Shown one piece after another: positions 52,324 through 60,747 of a DNA stretch of 64,000 nucleotides. Below the pieces are notes generated by a model. That model had not been told where the DNA came from. It was given only the letters and a program-made list of their open reading frames with translations, and did no database searches. The stretch covers positions 310,001 to 374,000 of the forward strand of contig NZ_SUPL01000001.1 of the NCBI RefSeq assembly GCF_005047595.1, in the 5' to 3' direction. This stretch comes from Pontimicrobium aquaticum. Its GTDB lineage: Bacteria > Bacteroidota > Bacteroidia > Flavobacteriales > Flavobacteriaceae. Positions within the stretch are counted from its first letter, which is position 1; each line of letters begins with the position of its first letter. The translations under genes and the position numbers were made by a program.

Positions 52324-53067
52324 ATGTCTGTTTCGAACACATATAAAGCTTTAATTATAACTGTATTACTATCTACTGTTGTACTATTCCTTGGGTTTAC
52401 TATTCATATTAAAAAACAAACCAAGTTAGTAGCCGAAACGTTCTATGAAATGGACACAGAAACTGTTGAAGATAAGGAACAAGAGGAACTTGATGATATT
52501 TTAAAAAGTTTAGACAACTTATTATCAACTCCTGCTACCAATCAAGCTTTTAATGAAACTAAAACTTATGAAAATGATAAGGCAGTTGATGAGGCTTTTG
52601 AAGAGCAAATGGAAGCCATAAAAAATCGTACAAGTATTGAAGAACTAAAAGCTGCTAATCAAAACAACAATGTGTTAACTGCTTCAAATAGCGGAAGCAA
52701 TAAAGACAAGTCTTCTGCTTTTGGAAATATAAATGACATTGTTAGCAAACGCCTTGAAAGTCAAAAAAACGCTCAAAATAGTGCTAATAAAAATAGCTCT
52801 GTAAGCTACTCTTTAGTTGATAGATTACATACCTTTTTGCCAACACCCATTTATTTATGTGAACAAGGCGGAAAAATAGTCGTTAATATTACTGTAAATC
52901 ATGAAGGAAATGTTATAGATGCTTATATTAACGCTTCGTCATCTTCAGAAAATGGTTGCTTAATTGACCATGCTTTAGAGTATGCCAAAGAGTCTAAATT
53001 TACACGCAATCCAAAAAAAGCAACCCAATTAGGTACGATTACTTTTTTGTTTAGAGGCAAAAACTAG
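52324..53067 (+). CDS. TonB-like membrane-anchored protein
   Basis: A 247-residue protein with one N-terminal membrane helix (about 8-27), a long acidic and Asn/Ser-rich periplasmic linker (about 40-155) and a C-terminal domain with the TonB-like pattern (YLCEQGGKIVVNITVNHEGNVIDAYI, FTRNPKKATQLGTITFLF). It probably belongs to the energy-transducer TonB superfamily, although no exbB/exbD is near and the usual Pro-rich linker is absent. Its 3' end overlaps the convergent thioredoxin-like gene by 17 bp. Confidence 0.7.
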   Translation: MSVSNTYKALIITVLLSTVVLFLGFTIHIKKQTKLVAETFYEMDTETVEDKEQEELDDILKSLDNLLSTPATNQAFNETKTYENDKAVDEAFEEQMEAIKNRTSIEELKAANQNNNVLTASNSGSNKDKSSAFGNINDIVSKRLESQKNAQNSANKNSSVSYSLVDRLHTFLPTPIYLCEQGGKIVVNITVNHEGNVIDAYINASSSSENGCLIDHALEYAKESKFTRNPKKATQLGTITFLFRGKN

Positions 53068-53668
53068 GCTGAAATTCACAAAGCATTTCCGTTAAGTCTT
53101 CTAGTGTACTTTGTCCTTTATCTTTATTATACCAAACCTGCAAATCTTGTTTAAACTCAGGTGTTAATTTTCCATGCTGCTCTTTATAGTCGTTTACCAG
53201 TTTTGTTGCCTTTTTTGGTCTAGGACCATAGGTAGAAACCACCTCCATAGTATTGGCATCAATCATTATTAATTTAGGAATAGACTTGTTTCCATTGGTT
53301 AAAAATAAATTCATTAAATCTTCATTATCGTCACGCAATGCGATACGCAATTCAATAGTATCGCTTAACTCTGCAACTTTATTTACAACAGGCAAAACAT
53401 GAGCCGCATCACCACACCAACTCTCAGTAATAACCAACCAGATAACTTTAGTATTGTAAGCTTTTATTTTTGCTTCAATATCTTTTGGAATTTCTATTTT
53501 TTTATCCCATCTACTCATACGCTTTTCATTGAGCATTGTGTAGTTAATATATGCTTCAGAAATTACATCTCCTGTAGTAAACTTATCTAAAGCCAGCCTT
53601 TTCATTAATCTTTTAAAGTCAGAATAATTAATACTATTTTCTAAACCTTGTTTTATAATTTGCTGCAT
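53051..53668 (-). CDS. thioredoxin-like protein with single active-site Cys
   Basis: A 205-residue cytoplasmic protein with a thioredoxin fold in its C-terminal half. The active-site region reads ESWCGDAAH, so only the first Cys of the CxxC remains; cis-Pro segment SIPKLIMID is present. The N-terminal ~75 residues are helical and specific to this group. It resembles Bacteroidetes/Firmicutes proteins annotated as thioredoxin family and may act in monothiol chemistry or only bind. Ends convergent with the TonB-like gene. Confidence 0.82.
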   Translation of the reverse strand: MQQIIKQGLENSINYSDFKRLMKRLALDKFTTGDVISEAYINYTMLNEKRMSRWDKKIEIPKDIEAKIKAYNTKVIWLVITESWCGDAAHVLPVVNKVAELSDTIELRIALRDDNEDLMNLFLTNGNKSIPKLIMIDANTMEVVSTYGPRPKKATKLVNDYKEQHGKLTPEFKQDLQVWYNKDKGQSTLEDLTEMLCEFQPSFCL

Positions 53669-53774
53669 AATTGTAACTTTATAGTATGTAAAATTAATTT
53701 ACTTACATACTTTATTTTATGATTTTTGTCATACACTAAGTCTGCTATTAACTTATATCCTTACAATTTTAAAT

Positions 53775-54341
53775 ATGAGCACTAAACACAAATGCGGTTG
53801 GTGTGTTGGAGACACACTATATGAAGCGTATCATGATAAAGAATGGGGCGTTCCTGTTTACGATGACGCTACGTTGTTTGAATTTTTAATTCTTGAAACA
53901 TTTCAAGCTGGATTAAGCTGGATTACCATATTGCGTAAACGTGAAAATTTTAGACTCGCTTTTGATGATTTTGATTATAAAAAAATAGTGTGTTATAATC
54001 AGGAAAAAATTGACTTATTGCTTCAGGATGCTGGTATTATTAGAAATAAACTAAAGATTAATGCAACCATTACTAATGCACAGGCCTTTATGAAAATTCA
54101 AGATGAATTTGGGAGTTTTAGCAGTTATATTTGGAAATTTACTAATGGTAAGCCTATAAAAAATAACTTGGTAAATTATAAAAATGCTCCAGCAAATACA
54201 ACACTAAGCGACACCATAAGCAAGGACCTGAAAAAGCGTGGTTTTAAGTTTGTTGGCAGCACTGTGGTATATGCACATATGCAAGCTACTGGAATGGTTA
54301 ACGACCACGAAGTATCTTGTTTTAGATATAATGAGGTTTAA
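53775..54341 (+). CDS. tag: DNA-3-methyladenine glycosylase I
   Basis: This 188-residue base-excision enzyme removes 3-methyladenine from alkylated DNA. It has the N-terminal zinc-site segment (KCGWCVGDTLYEAYHDKEWG) and the family core LETFQAGLSWITILRKRENF with VGSTVVYAHMQATGMVNDHEV. Full length. Overlaps the convergent PPK2 gene by 4 bp. Confidence 0.96.
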   Translation: MSTKHKCGWCVGDTLYEAYHDKEWGVPVYDDATLFEFLILETFQAGLSWITILRKRENFRLAFDDFDYKKIVCYNQEKIDLLLQDAGIIRNKLKINATITNAQAFMKIQDEFGSFSSYIWKFTNGKPIKNNLVNYKNAPANTTLSDTISKDLKKRGFKFVGSTVVYAHMQATGMVNDHEVSCFRYNEV

Positions 54342-55150
54342 AAATTGACAGGTTTTATGAGTTCTAGATCCTTTGCATCGTATGGAATATGCTCCAATAT
54401 TCTTTGAATGGCTTCAATTCTTGCTTTGCTTTTTCTATTGGCTTTTATAACTATCCAAGGTGCTAATTGGGTGTTTGTTTTTTCAAACATTTTCTTTTTA
54501 TAATCTGTGTAATCATCCCAAAGCTCTAGTGCTTTTGCATCTACATCACTAAATTTCCAGCGTTTTAAAGGGCTTTTCTTAATGTCTTCAAATCGTTCGG
54601 CTTGTTCTTCTTTAGAAATTGAAAAATAGAATTTAATAAGTCGAATACCAGATTCAATAAGCATTCTTTCAAACTCATTAACCTGATTCATAAAAATTTG
54701 ATATTCCTCTTGAGTACAGAAACCGTTAACAGGTTCTACAACAGCGCGGTTGTACCAGCTTCTATCAAAAAATACAATCTTTCCTTTTTTAGGCAAATGA
54801 TTTATATAACGTTGAAAATACCATTGGCTTTTTTCGTCGTCGGTTGGTTTTGGTAATGCTACTACTTTAAACTCACGAGGGTTTAGGTGTTGTGTTGTGC
54901 GTCTAATTGCGCCACCTTTACCTGCAGCGTCTCGACCTTCAAACAGAATGACTACTTTTTCATCGTTATCTTCTACCCATTTTTGCAACTTTATTAACTC
55001 TTCTTGTAGTTCTTTTAGTTTATTTTCATACTTCACATAACGCAATATTTTAGGAATGGTATAATGCTCTTCTTTTAAGAATTGCTTGATGCCTTTTTTT
55101 GAGTTTAAGAGTTTTAAATCTTTTGGTGTTAAATTTTCTGTCATTTTCAA
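54338..55150 (-). CDS. polyphosphate kinase 2 (PPK2), copy 1
   Basis: This 270-residue enzyme transfers phosphate between polyphosphate and nucleotides. The Walker A motif is FEGRDAAGKGGAIRR, the Walker B/lid region KIVFFDRSWYNRAVVEPVNGF, and the lid RWKFSDVDAKALELWDDYTDYK. It starts 5 bp after the stop of a second PPK2 gene, so the two form an operon. Whether it favours NDP or NMP acceptors cannot be read from sequence. Confidence 0.92.
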   Translation of the reverse strand: MKMTENLTPKDLKLLNSKKGIKQFLKEEHYTIPKILRYVKYENKLKELQEELIKLQKWVEDNDEKVVILFEGRDAAGKGGAIRRTTQHLNPREFKVVALPKPTDDEKSQWYFQRYINHLPKKGKIVFFDRSWYNRAVVEPVNGFCTQEEYQIFMNQVNEFERMLIESGIRLIKFYFSISKEEQAERFEDIKKSPLKRWKFSDVDAKALELWDDYTDYKKKMFEKTNTQLAPWIVIKANRKSKARIEAIQRILEHIPYDAKDLELIKPVNF

Positions 55151-55155
55151 TGTCT

Positions 55156-55995
55156 TTACTTAATGGCTCTGTGGTAACGTTGAACTACATTTGGATCTCG
55201 TAACATGGTTAAACCTGATTTACGCTTTCCATCATAATCAAATTTAGAGAGTACATAGCGCATACTTTCTAATCTAGCTTGTTTTTTATTATTGGTAACG
55301 ATTAAAATCCATGGACTAAATGTAGTATGCGTTTTGCTAAACATTTGTTCTTTATAAAATGTATAATCATCCCAACGCACTTGACCTTCTTTATCTACTG
55401 GACTAAACTTCCAGCGTTTTAAAGGGTTTTTTAGTCTTGATTCAAAACGTCGTGCTTGTTCGTCTTTAGTTATTGAAAACCAAAACTTTATAATATCGAC
55501 ACCGTCTTCATAAAGCATATGTTCAAACTCGGTTACTTGCACCATAAATTTTTCATATTGCTTATCGGTACAAAACCCCATAACAGGTTCTACAACAGCG
55601 CGATTGTACCAACTTCTATCAAAAAATACGATTTCTCCAGGCTCAGGAAGCTCTTTAATATAGCGTCTAAAATACCATTGTCCTTGCTCAACTTCGGTTG
55701 GTTTTGTAAGTGCTACAACTCGCATAGAACGAGGGTTTAGGTGTTCGGTAAACCTACGTATAGACCCTCCTTTTCCAGCAGCATCTCGTCCTTCAAAAAT
55801 AATACAAACACGTTTTTTATGTTTAGCCACCCAATGTTGCAAGTTCACTAACTCAGCTTGTAATTGCTCGAGTTCTTTTTCATACTCAGCCTTAGCAATA
55901 ATTTCATCTAAAGTATTTTTATCAATCTTATTCTTAAGAATCTCTAAAAATTGTTCCTTGTTTTCGTAATGTTTAAAATCTTCTTTTGTAAGCAT
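55156..55995 (-). CDS. polyphosphate kinase 2 (PPK2), copy 2
   Basis: A 279-residue paralog of the downstream gene with the same motifs: EGRDAAGKGGSIRRFTEHLN, IVFFDRSWYNRAVVEPVMGF and KRWKFSPVDKEGQVRWDDYT. The two differ mainly at the termini (this one ends LRDPNVVQRYHRAIK). It is the first gene of the pair and is preceded by a non-coding gap of 59 bp after the aat gene. Paired copies may differ in preference (ADP versus GDP, or direction). Confidence 0.92.
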   Translation of the reverse strand: MLTKEDFKHYENKEQFLEILKNKIDKNTLDEIIAKAEYEKELEQLQAELVNLQHWVAKHKKRVCIIFEGRDAAGKGGSIRRFTEHLNPRSMRVVALTKPTEVEQGQWYFRRYIKELPEPGEIVFFDRSWYNRAVVEPVMGFCTDKQYEKFMVQVTEFEHMLYEDGVDIIKFWFSITKDEQARRFESRLKNPLKRWKFSPVDKEGQVRWDDYTFYKEQMFSKTHTTFSPWILIVTNNKKQARLESMRYVLSKFDYDGKRKSGLTMLRDPNVVQRYHRAIK

Positions 55996-56054
55996 TAATT
56001 CCCTATTATGTTTACGAATATTAATATTTTATTTTTTCCAGCCTATGAAATATG

Positions 56055-56681
56055 TCAATTTAAGTGTTTTATAAACTCTTTTCTTGGTATATGTTCTGCT
56101 CCTAGGCTTTTTAAATGACTTGTATATACTTGGCAATCTATTAAATTATAATTTGAATTTTTCACAAATGTTATAAAACCTACTTTACTAGCATTGCTTT
56201 TTTTAGTAAACATGCTTTCACCACAAAATACTTTTTCGTTTAAATCTATGCCATAGAGACCAGCAACAAGATTTTTGTCTTCCCAAACCTCAATAGACTT
56301 TGCATATCCCAAGTCGTGCAATTTGCTATAAGCCTTAATCATCTCATCGGTAATCCACGTACTAGATTGTCCTTGTCTTTTTGCAAGTGCACATGCTTTA
56401 ATTACGCTATTAAAGTCTTTATTGACCGTAACGGTAAAATTGCTGTTTTTTAAAACTTGTTTCATGCTTTTGCTTACTTTTAGTTTCTCCGGAAAAAGTA
56501 CAAATCTAGGGTCTGGAGACCACCATAAAATAGGCTGACCAACTTCGTACCATGGGAAAATTCCTTTTTTGTAGGCATCTATTAAACGATCAACCGTTAA
56601 ATCACCTCCTATAGCAAGCAACCCTTCTTCGTTGGCCATAGAAACTTTTGGAAAGCTAATTTTATTAGTTAGGAAATGCAT
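56055..56681 (-). CDS. aat: leucyl/phenylalanyl-tRNA--protein transferase
   Basis: This 208-residue enzyme adds Leu or Phe to N-terminal Lys/Arg of proteins, marking them for ClpAP degradation. Family motifs: SMANEEGLLAIGGDLTVDRLIDAYKKGIFPWYE, WWSPDPRFVLFPEKL, WITDEMIKAYSKLHDLGYAKSIEVW and CGESMFTK. Length is normal. Single gene with a terminator upstream from the preceding gene. Confidence 0.96.
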   Translation of the reverse strand: MHFLTNKISFPKVSMANEEGLLAIGGDLTVDRLIDAYKKGIFPWYEVGQPILWWSPDPRFVLFPEKLKVSKSMKQVLKNSNFTVTVNKDFNSVIKACALAKRQGQSSTWITDEMIKAYSKLHDLGYAKSIEVWEDKNLVAGLYGIDLNEKVFCGESMFTKKSNASKVGFITFVKNSNYNLIDCQVYTSHLKSLGAEHIPRKEFIKHLN

Positions 56682-56743
56682 TTTAGTAATACGACTTATT
56701 TAGTTTCTTGTTGTTCGAAAATTACCAAAATTTACAGCAACAA

Positions 56744-56776
56744 AAAAGCCTCAATGTTTTTATTGAGACTTTTTGT
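56744..56776 (-). terminator. terminator of the DUF3127 gene
   Basis: AAAAAG-C-CTCAAT and ATTGAG-A-CTTTTT form a stem with one mismatch and a 6-nt loop, with A/T tracts at both ends. It lies between the DUF3127 stop and aat. Confidence 0.7.
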
Positions 56777-56790
56777 TTTGATTAGTTTTT

Positions 56791-57165
56791 TTAAAAAGGA
56801 AGATCATCGTGCTCGTCTTCGTTTAAGCTATCTACGGGCTCAAAAGCTTCAGCTGGTGGTACTGGAGGCACATTACCAGAAGCTTCTTGTTGTATATTTT
56901 CAATTCTCCAACCTTGTATTGAGTTAAAATATTTTGTTTCTCCTTGAGGGTTTACCCACTCTCTTCCTCTAAGGTTGATGTTTATTTTTACCTGTTGTCC
57001 AACTTGATAATTATTTAATAAATCTGTTTTATCTTGAACAAATTCAATCATTATATGTTGTGGATATTGCTCTTCGGTTGTTACTACAATTTCTCTCTTT
57101 CTAAATCCATTTGTTCCAAACGTTTGAGTTTCTCCAATTACTTTAATTTTTCCTTGTACTTCCAT
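56791..57165 (-). CDS. DUF3127 single-strand-DNA-binding-like protein
   Basis: A 124-residue OB-fold protein of the DUF3127 family (MEVQGKIKVIGETQTFGTNGFRKREIVVTTEEQYPQHIMIEF, then KYFNSIQGWRIENIQ), with an acidic tail ending DEHDDLPF that recalls the SSB C-terminal tip (DDxPF). Hence a role in DNA metabolism through partner binding is possible, though not demonstrated for the family. Confidence 0.86.
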   Translation of the reverse strand: MEVQGKIKVIGETQTFGTNGFRKREIVVTTEEQYPQHIMIEFVQDKTDLLNNYQVGQQVKININLRGREWVNPQGETKYFNSIQGWRIENIQQEASGNVPPVPPAEAFEPVDSLNEDEHDDLPF

Positions 57166-57192
57166 CGGTTCTTATATATTATTTATTTCTGT

Positions 57193-58068
57193 TTATTTTT
57201 CTGTTAATAATAGCTTCCATGCACTTTCTACATCGCCATAACTCAAATAGTTTTGAGCAATTTTATGCCTTTCTCTATGCGACATGTCTTTAATATTAGG
57301 GTAACGTTTACTTACATCAACTAAAAAAGCCTCTACCTCTTTGCTACTTGGTAGTGCTTCAACATTACCTAACATGCCTAAATCGTTTCCTGTTAAAATC
57401 ATACTATTTTTAACATGTTCTGGCATTGCATCTACTCCAATTCCTAGAGTTGTTAAGGGCTTTGGTATTTCAAAAAATCCTTTATTTGCTCTACTGTAAT
57501 AACTTCCTCCAGCTCTCGCAACTAAATCTAGTTGTTCTTGATTAATGGTTTTATCGTCATTAAGTACTTCGTCTGTGATATGAATTTTAACGACTTCACA
57601 TATTATTAAATTTCCTGCGCCACCTTCGGTTCCTAATTTGACAATATCGTTCACTTTACATTCAAATTGTATTGGAGACTCTGCTACACGAAAAGGTTTT
57701 ACAGCATCTGAGGCAAGCATTGTTAATCCTGCTTTATCAAATTCGTTAACATTTTCAGGATATTCGGTACTACTTAAAGACATTTGCTGAACAATGTCAA
57801 AATTCACCACATTTATAACCACTTCTTTTACTTGCTCAACATTATCTAAAGTATGTTTTGTTGAACTATCTCTAACGCGTCTTGCAGGAGAAAATACCAA
57901 AATTGGTGGATTTGCACTAAACACATTAAAGAAGCTGAAAGGTGACAAATTAGGATTTCCTTCAGCATCTAAAGTACTAGCAAACGCAATAGGCCTTGGC
58001 GCTATAGCACTAAGCAAATAGCTGTGCAATTTTGCAACTGGCAATTCTTTTGGTTCAAATGAAAACAT
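57193..58068 (-). CDS. flavin reductase-like (FMN-binding) protein
   Basis: This protein (about 291 residues) carries the flavin-reductase FMN-binding split barrel in residues ~15-190 (LLSAIAPRPIAFASTLDAEGNPNLSPFSFFNVF, CKVNDIVKLG). The C-terminal ~90 residues (AFLVDVSKRYPNIKDMSHRERHKIAQNYLSYGDVESAWKLL) are a small helical extension. Substrate unknown. The start is set at 58068 (MFSFEPKELPVAKLH) because a -7 element at 58087-58094 overlaps the alternative ATG at 58098. Confidence 0.88.
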   Translation of the reverse strand: MFSFEPKELPVAKLHSYLLSAIAPRPIAFASTLDAEGNPNLSPFSFFNVFSANPPILVFSPARRVRDSSTKHTLDNVEQVKEVVINVVNFDIVQQMSLSSTEYPENVNEFDKAGLTMLASDAVKPFRVAESPIQFECKVNDIVKLGTEGGAGNLIICEVVKIHITDEVLNDDKTINQEQLDLVARAGGSYYSRANKGFFEIPKPLTTLGIGVDAMPEHVKNSMILTGNDLGMLGNVEALPSSKEVEAFLVDVSKRYPNIKDMSHRERHKIAQNYLSYGDVESAWKLLLTEK

Positions 58069-58086
58069 ATTAAATTTTTTGAGCAA

Positions 58087-58094
58087 CAAAGTTA
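58087..58094 (-). promoter_or_regulatory. -7 element of the flavin reductase-like gene
   Basis: Reads TAACTTTG on the - strand, matching TAnnTTTG, 18 bp before the chosen start and inside the longer alternative frame. Confidence 0.5.
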
Positions 58095-58194
58095 ACAATC
58101 TAAGTAGTAACTAAAAACCATTTTACTAACAACTAGAGCAATAATATTAACATAATTGCATTATATTTAAAATTGAAAACCAAACTTATCTTTT

Positions 58195-59361
58195 TTGAGT
58201 AATAGAAACATTTTACGTTGGGTTATTATAGTAGCGTCTTTTGCTATTATTTCGTTAATTCTTTGGAATACTTATACGTTTTTTCAACACTTTAAGGCTG
58301 AAGAACGTGTGAAAATGGAGAATTGGGCAAATGCTCAAAGAGAAATTAATAGGACCCTAGATTTAAATGCTGATTTAGGTGACCTTCCTCTTCAAATTCT
58401 TTCAAGTAACAAAACAACTCCCATGATAAGGTATAATGTTGATGGAAGTTATAATTATAATAATATAGATGAAGAAAAAGCCAAAGACACTTCATATATA
58501 AAGAAATTAATAATACAATTCGAAAAAGAAAATGAGCCAATTGAAATGGTTTATAGCGATCCAGTAACTAACGAAACAGAAAGTGCAGGGATTCTTTATT
58601 ATGGAAACTCTCCTTTATTGGAAAAGTTAAAATACTATCCTCTTGCCTTAATACTAATCATTGTATTGTTTGCTGCTGTGGTATTTTTCTTTTACAGAAG
58701 CTCCAGGGTAGCTACCCAAAATAAATTATGGTCTGGAATGGCTAAAGAAACGGCTCATCAAATTGGCACGCCTTTATCCTCATTAATTGGTTGGACCGAA
58801 ATACTAAAAATGGAGAACACAGATCCTGAGCATATTAAAGAAATTGAAAAGGACATAAATAGACTTCAAACCATAACGGATAGATTTAGCAAAATTGGGT
58901 CTGTTCCAACCCTAGAACTATCAAACATTGTAAACGAAACCAAAGACTCTTATGATTATTTAAAAAGTCGGTCTTCTAAACTGGTTGAATTTGAGTTTTT
59001 AGCACCAAGTGAAACCATTAATGTTAACTTAAATAAACAACTTTATAGTTGGACAATTGAGAACTTAGTAAAAAATGCCATTGATGCCATGAAAGGAAAA
59101 GGGCATTTAAAAATTGAAGTTGTTCCTAACGACAAGTATGTTCATATAAAAGTGACTGACACTGGAAAAGGCATTCCTAAAGCTAGATTTAAAAAAATAT
59201 TTGAACCTGGGTTTACTAGTAAAAAACGTGGTTGGGGATTAGGCTTGTCGCTTGCTAAACGTATTGTTGAGGACTACCATGATGGAAAAATTAAAGTAGT
59301 GTCTTCTGAAATTGGCAAAGGCACCACCATACAAGTTTCTTTGAAAATAATCAATTCATAA
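58195..59361 (+). CDS. sensor histidine kinase, orphan
   Basis: A 388-residue kinase with two membrane helices (about 8-29 and 149-167) enclosing a ~120-residue sensor region, then a DHp domain with the phospho-acceptor His188 in AKETAHQIGTPLSSLIGW, and the ATPase domain (ENLVKNAIDAMKGKG, VTDTGKGIPKARF, GWGLGLSLAKRIVEDYH). There is no HAMP domain. No response regulator is adjacent. The start is a TTG; no ATG precedes the first helix. Followed 4 bp later by a zinc-ribbon membrane protein gene. Confidence 0.88.
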   Translation: MSNRNILRWVIIVASFAIISLILWNTYTFFQHFKAEERVKMENWANAQREINRTLDLNADLGDLPLQILSSNKTTPMIRYNVDGSYNYNNIDEEKAKDTSYIKKLIIQFEKENEPIEMVYSDPVTNETESAGILYYGNSPLLEKLKYYPLALILIIVLFAAVVFFFYRSSRVATQNKLWSGMAKETAHQIGTPLSSLIGWTEILKMENTDPEHIKEIEKDINRLQTITDRFSKIGSVPTLELSNIVNETKDSYDYLKSRSSKLVEFEFLAPSETINVNLNKQLYSWTIENLVKNAIDAMKGKGHLKIEVVPNDKYVHIKVTDTGKGIPKARFKKIFEPGFTSKKRGWGLGLSLAKRIVEDYHDGKIKVVSSEIGKGTTIQVSLKIINS

Positions 59362-59365
59362 CATA

Positions 59366-59719
59366 ATGAAACACAATTATGTTCATATAAAAACTGAGTC
59401 ACTTAACAACCATTGCCCTGAGTGCTTTTCAACTGAAGGGCTACAATTATCTTTTAAACAAAAATATAGCGAAGCACTCTTTTATAAAGCAATAACCGAT
59501 GATATTGCTTATACATTAAGCTGTAAGGTATGCAATACTGAAATTTTTCCAGTACGTTGGACAGACGATATTGAACGTGTTGTTGATTATAAGAAAAAAG
59601 CATTTACACCAAATCCAAAATCGTTTAAATTAAAACGTTTAGCTTGGATGCTTATAATTACTCTAGATGTTTTAATATTACTTGCAATTTTATTTACAGT
59701 TGGTATTATTAAAATTTAA
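59366..59719 (+). CDS. zinc-ribbon membrane protein, unknown
   Basis: The 117-residue protein has two Cys pairs, HCPECFSTEG and SCKVCNTEIFP, spaced about 40 residues apart as in a zinc ribbon, followed by a basic linker and one C-terminal membrane helix (about 92-114). The ATG is 4 bp after the kinase stop, so the pair is co-transcribed. A role as accessory or output partner of the kinase is inference. Overlaps the convergent HIT gene by 4 bp. Confidence 0.75.
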   Translation: MKHNYVHIKTESLNNHCPECFSTEGLQLSFKQKYSEALFYKAITDDIAYTLSCKVCNTEIFPVRWTDDIERVVDYKKKAFTPNPKSFKLKRLAWMLIITLDVLILLAILFTVGIIKI

Positions 59720-60105
59720 AGATTACTATGTATAGCCTTTGCAGTTGCTTCAAACTCCTTTTTAGACAAGGAAACTTTACTTGTAAAACGTACATCCTCC
59801 ATTGAATTTAAAGGAATTAAATGCACATGTACATGAGGTACTTCCAACCCAATAACCGACATGCCAACACGCTTACAATCAATCGTTTTTTCAATAGCAA
59901 TGGCTACTTTTCTAGAAAAACTCATAAGTCCGTTATAGGTCACCTCATCGAGATCGAAAATTTTATCTATTTCTTTTTTTGGAATACATAATGTATGACC
60001 TTTAGCATTTGGGTTTACATCTAGAAAGGCTAAAAAATCTTCGGTTTCAGCAACCTTATAACAAGGAATTTCTCCATTAACTATTTTTGTAAAAATGCTT
60101 GCCAT
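59716..60105 (-). CDS. HIT-family hydrolase
   Basis: A 129-residue histidine-triad nucleotide hydrolase or transferase. The HIT motif is HVHVHLIPL near the C-terminus, preceded by SIFTKIVNGEIPCYKVAETEDFLAFLDVNP. Acts on nucleotide phosphoramidates or dinucleoside polyphosphates. Its start codon overlaps the greA stop, so it is translated from the same message. Confidence 0.94.
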   Translation of the reverse strand: MASIFTKIVNGEIPCYKVAETEDFLAFLDVNPNAKGHTLCIPKKEIDKIFDLDEVTYNGLMSFSRKVAIAIEKTIDCKRVGMSVIGLEVPHVHVHLIPLNSMEDVRFTSKVSLSKKEFEATAKAIHSNL

Positions 60106-60581
60106 TAGGACCTTGATATTTCTAAAATTTCAAAATTAATGATGCCATTAGGAACTTGAATAGCTGCAACATCACCTACAGATTTACCAAGTAACCCTTT
60201 TCCAATAGGAGAATTTATAGATATTTTACCTGAGGCTAAATCTGCTTCTCCATCAGCTACTAAGGTATAAGTCATTTCCATACCATTGGCTTGGTTTTTA
60301 ATTTTAACAACAGATAATGCCAACACTTTTGATAAATCTAATTGGGATTCATCAATTAATCTTGCACCTGCTAAAGCTTCTTCTAGTTTAGCAATTTTCA
60401 TTTCAAGCATTCCTTGTGCTTCCTTTGCTGCATCATACTCAGCATTTTCGCTCAAATCTCCTTTATCTCTAGCTTCAGCAATGGCATTAGATGCTTTTGG
60501 ACGCTCAATATCTTTTAATTGCCTTAACTCGTCTCTTAGTTTCTTTAATCCCTCTGCAGTGTAATACGATACGTTGCTCAT
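60105..60581 (-). CDS. greA: transcription elongation factor GreA
   Basis: This 158-residue factor rescues backtracked RNA polymerase. Its N-terminal coiled coil carries the catalytic acidic tip (ARDKGDLSENAEYDAAKEAQ), and the C-terminal FKBP-like domain follows (SPIGKGLLGKSVGDVAAIQVP). It is transcribed with the HIT gene. The ~100-nt leader holds two hairpins followed by U runs, suggesting attenuation. Confidence 0.97.
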   Translation of the reverse strand: MSNVSYYTAEGLKKLRDELRQLKDIERPKASNAIAEARDKGDLSENAEYDAAKEAQGMLEMKIAKLEEALAGARLIDESQLDLSKVLALSVVKIKNQANGMEMTYTLVADGEADLASGKISINSPIGKGLLGKSVGDVAAIQVPNGIINFEILEISRS

Positions 60582-60599
60582 AACTTCATAGTTTATTTA

Positions 60600-60678
60600 A
60601 TAAAAAGATTCCGAAACTCACTTCGATGTAGCTCAGTGCAAGCATTCGGAATAAAAAAATCTCGCTCACACGAGATTG
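60600..60678 (-). promoter_or_regulatory. greA leader with two tandem terminator-like hairpins
   Basis: Read on the - strand from the promoter: hairpin 1 is AATCTCG/CGAGATT (60658-60677) followed by seven T; hairpin 2 is ATTCCGAA/TTCGGAAT (60608-60652), with an inner 4-bp CACT/AGTG pair, followed by CTTTTTATT. The greA ATG lies about 22 bp further on. No minus-strand gene ends here, so the structures belong to the greA leader. Confidence 0.6.
60607..60652. repeat. palindromic repeat in the greA leader
   Basis: The 46-bp palindrome contains CACTTCGATGTAGCTCAGTG, which shares the core CTTCGA-(4-5 nt)-CTCAG with the repeats inside leuS and, in weaker form, with the repeat at 63428-63456. Confidence 0.55.
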
Positions 60679-60683
60679 TAACA

Positions 60684-60691
60684 CAAATATA
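60684..60691 (-). promoter_or_regulatory. -7 element of the greA promoter
   Basis: Reads TATATTTG on the - strand (TAnnTTTG). Transcription from it would begin a few bases before the first leader hairpin. No clear -33 box. Confidence 0.5.
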
Positions 60692-60747
60692 CAAAATATT
60701 ACATTAATTACGTTTTTATTGTAAATTGCAAATGATTTATTCTCACT

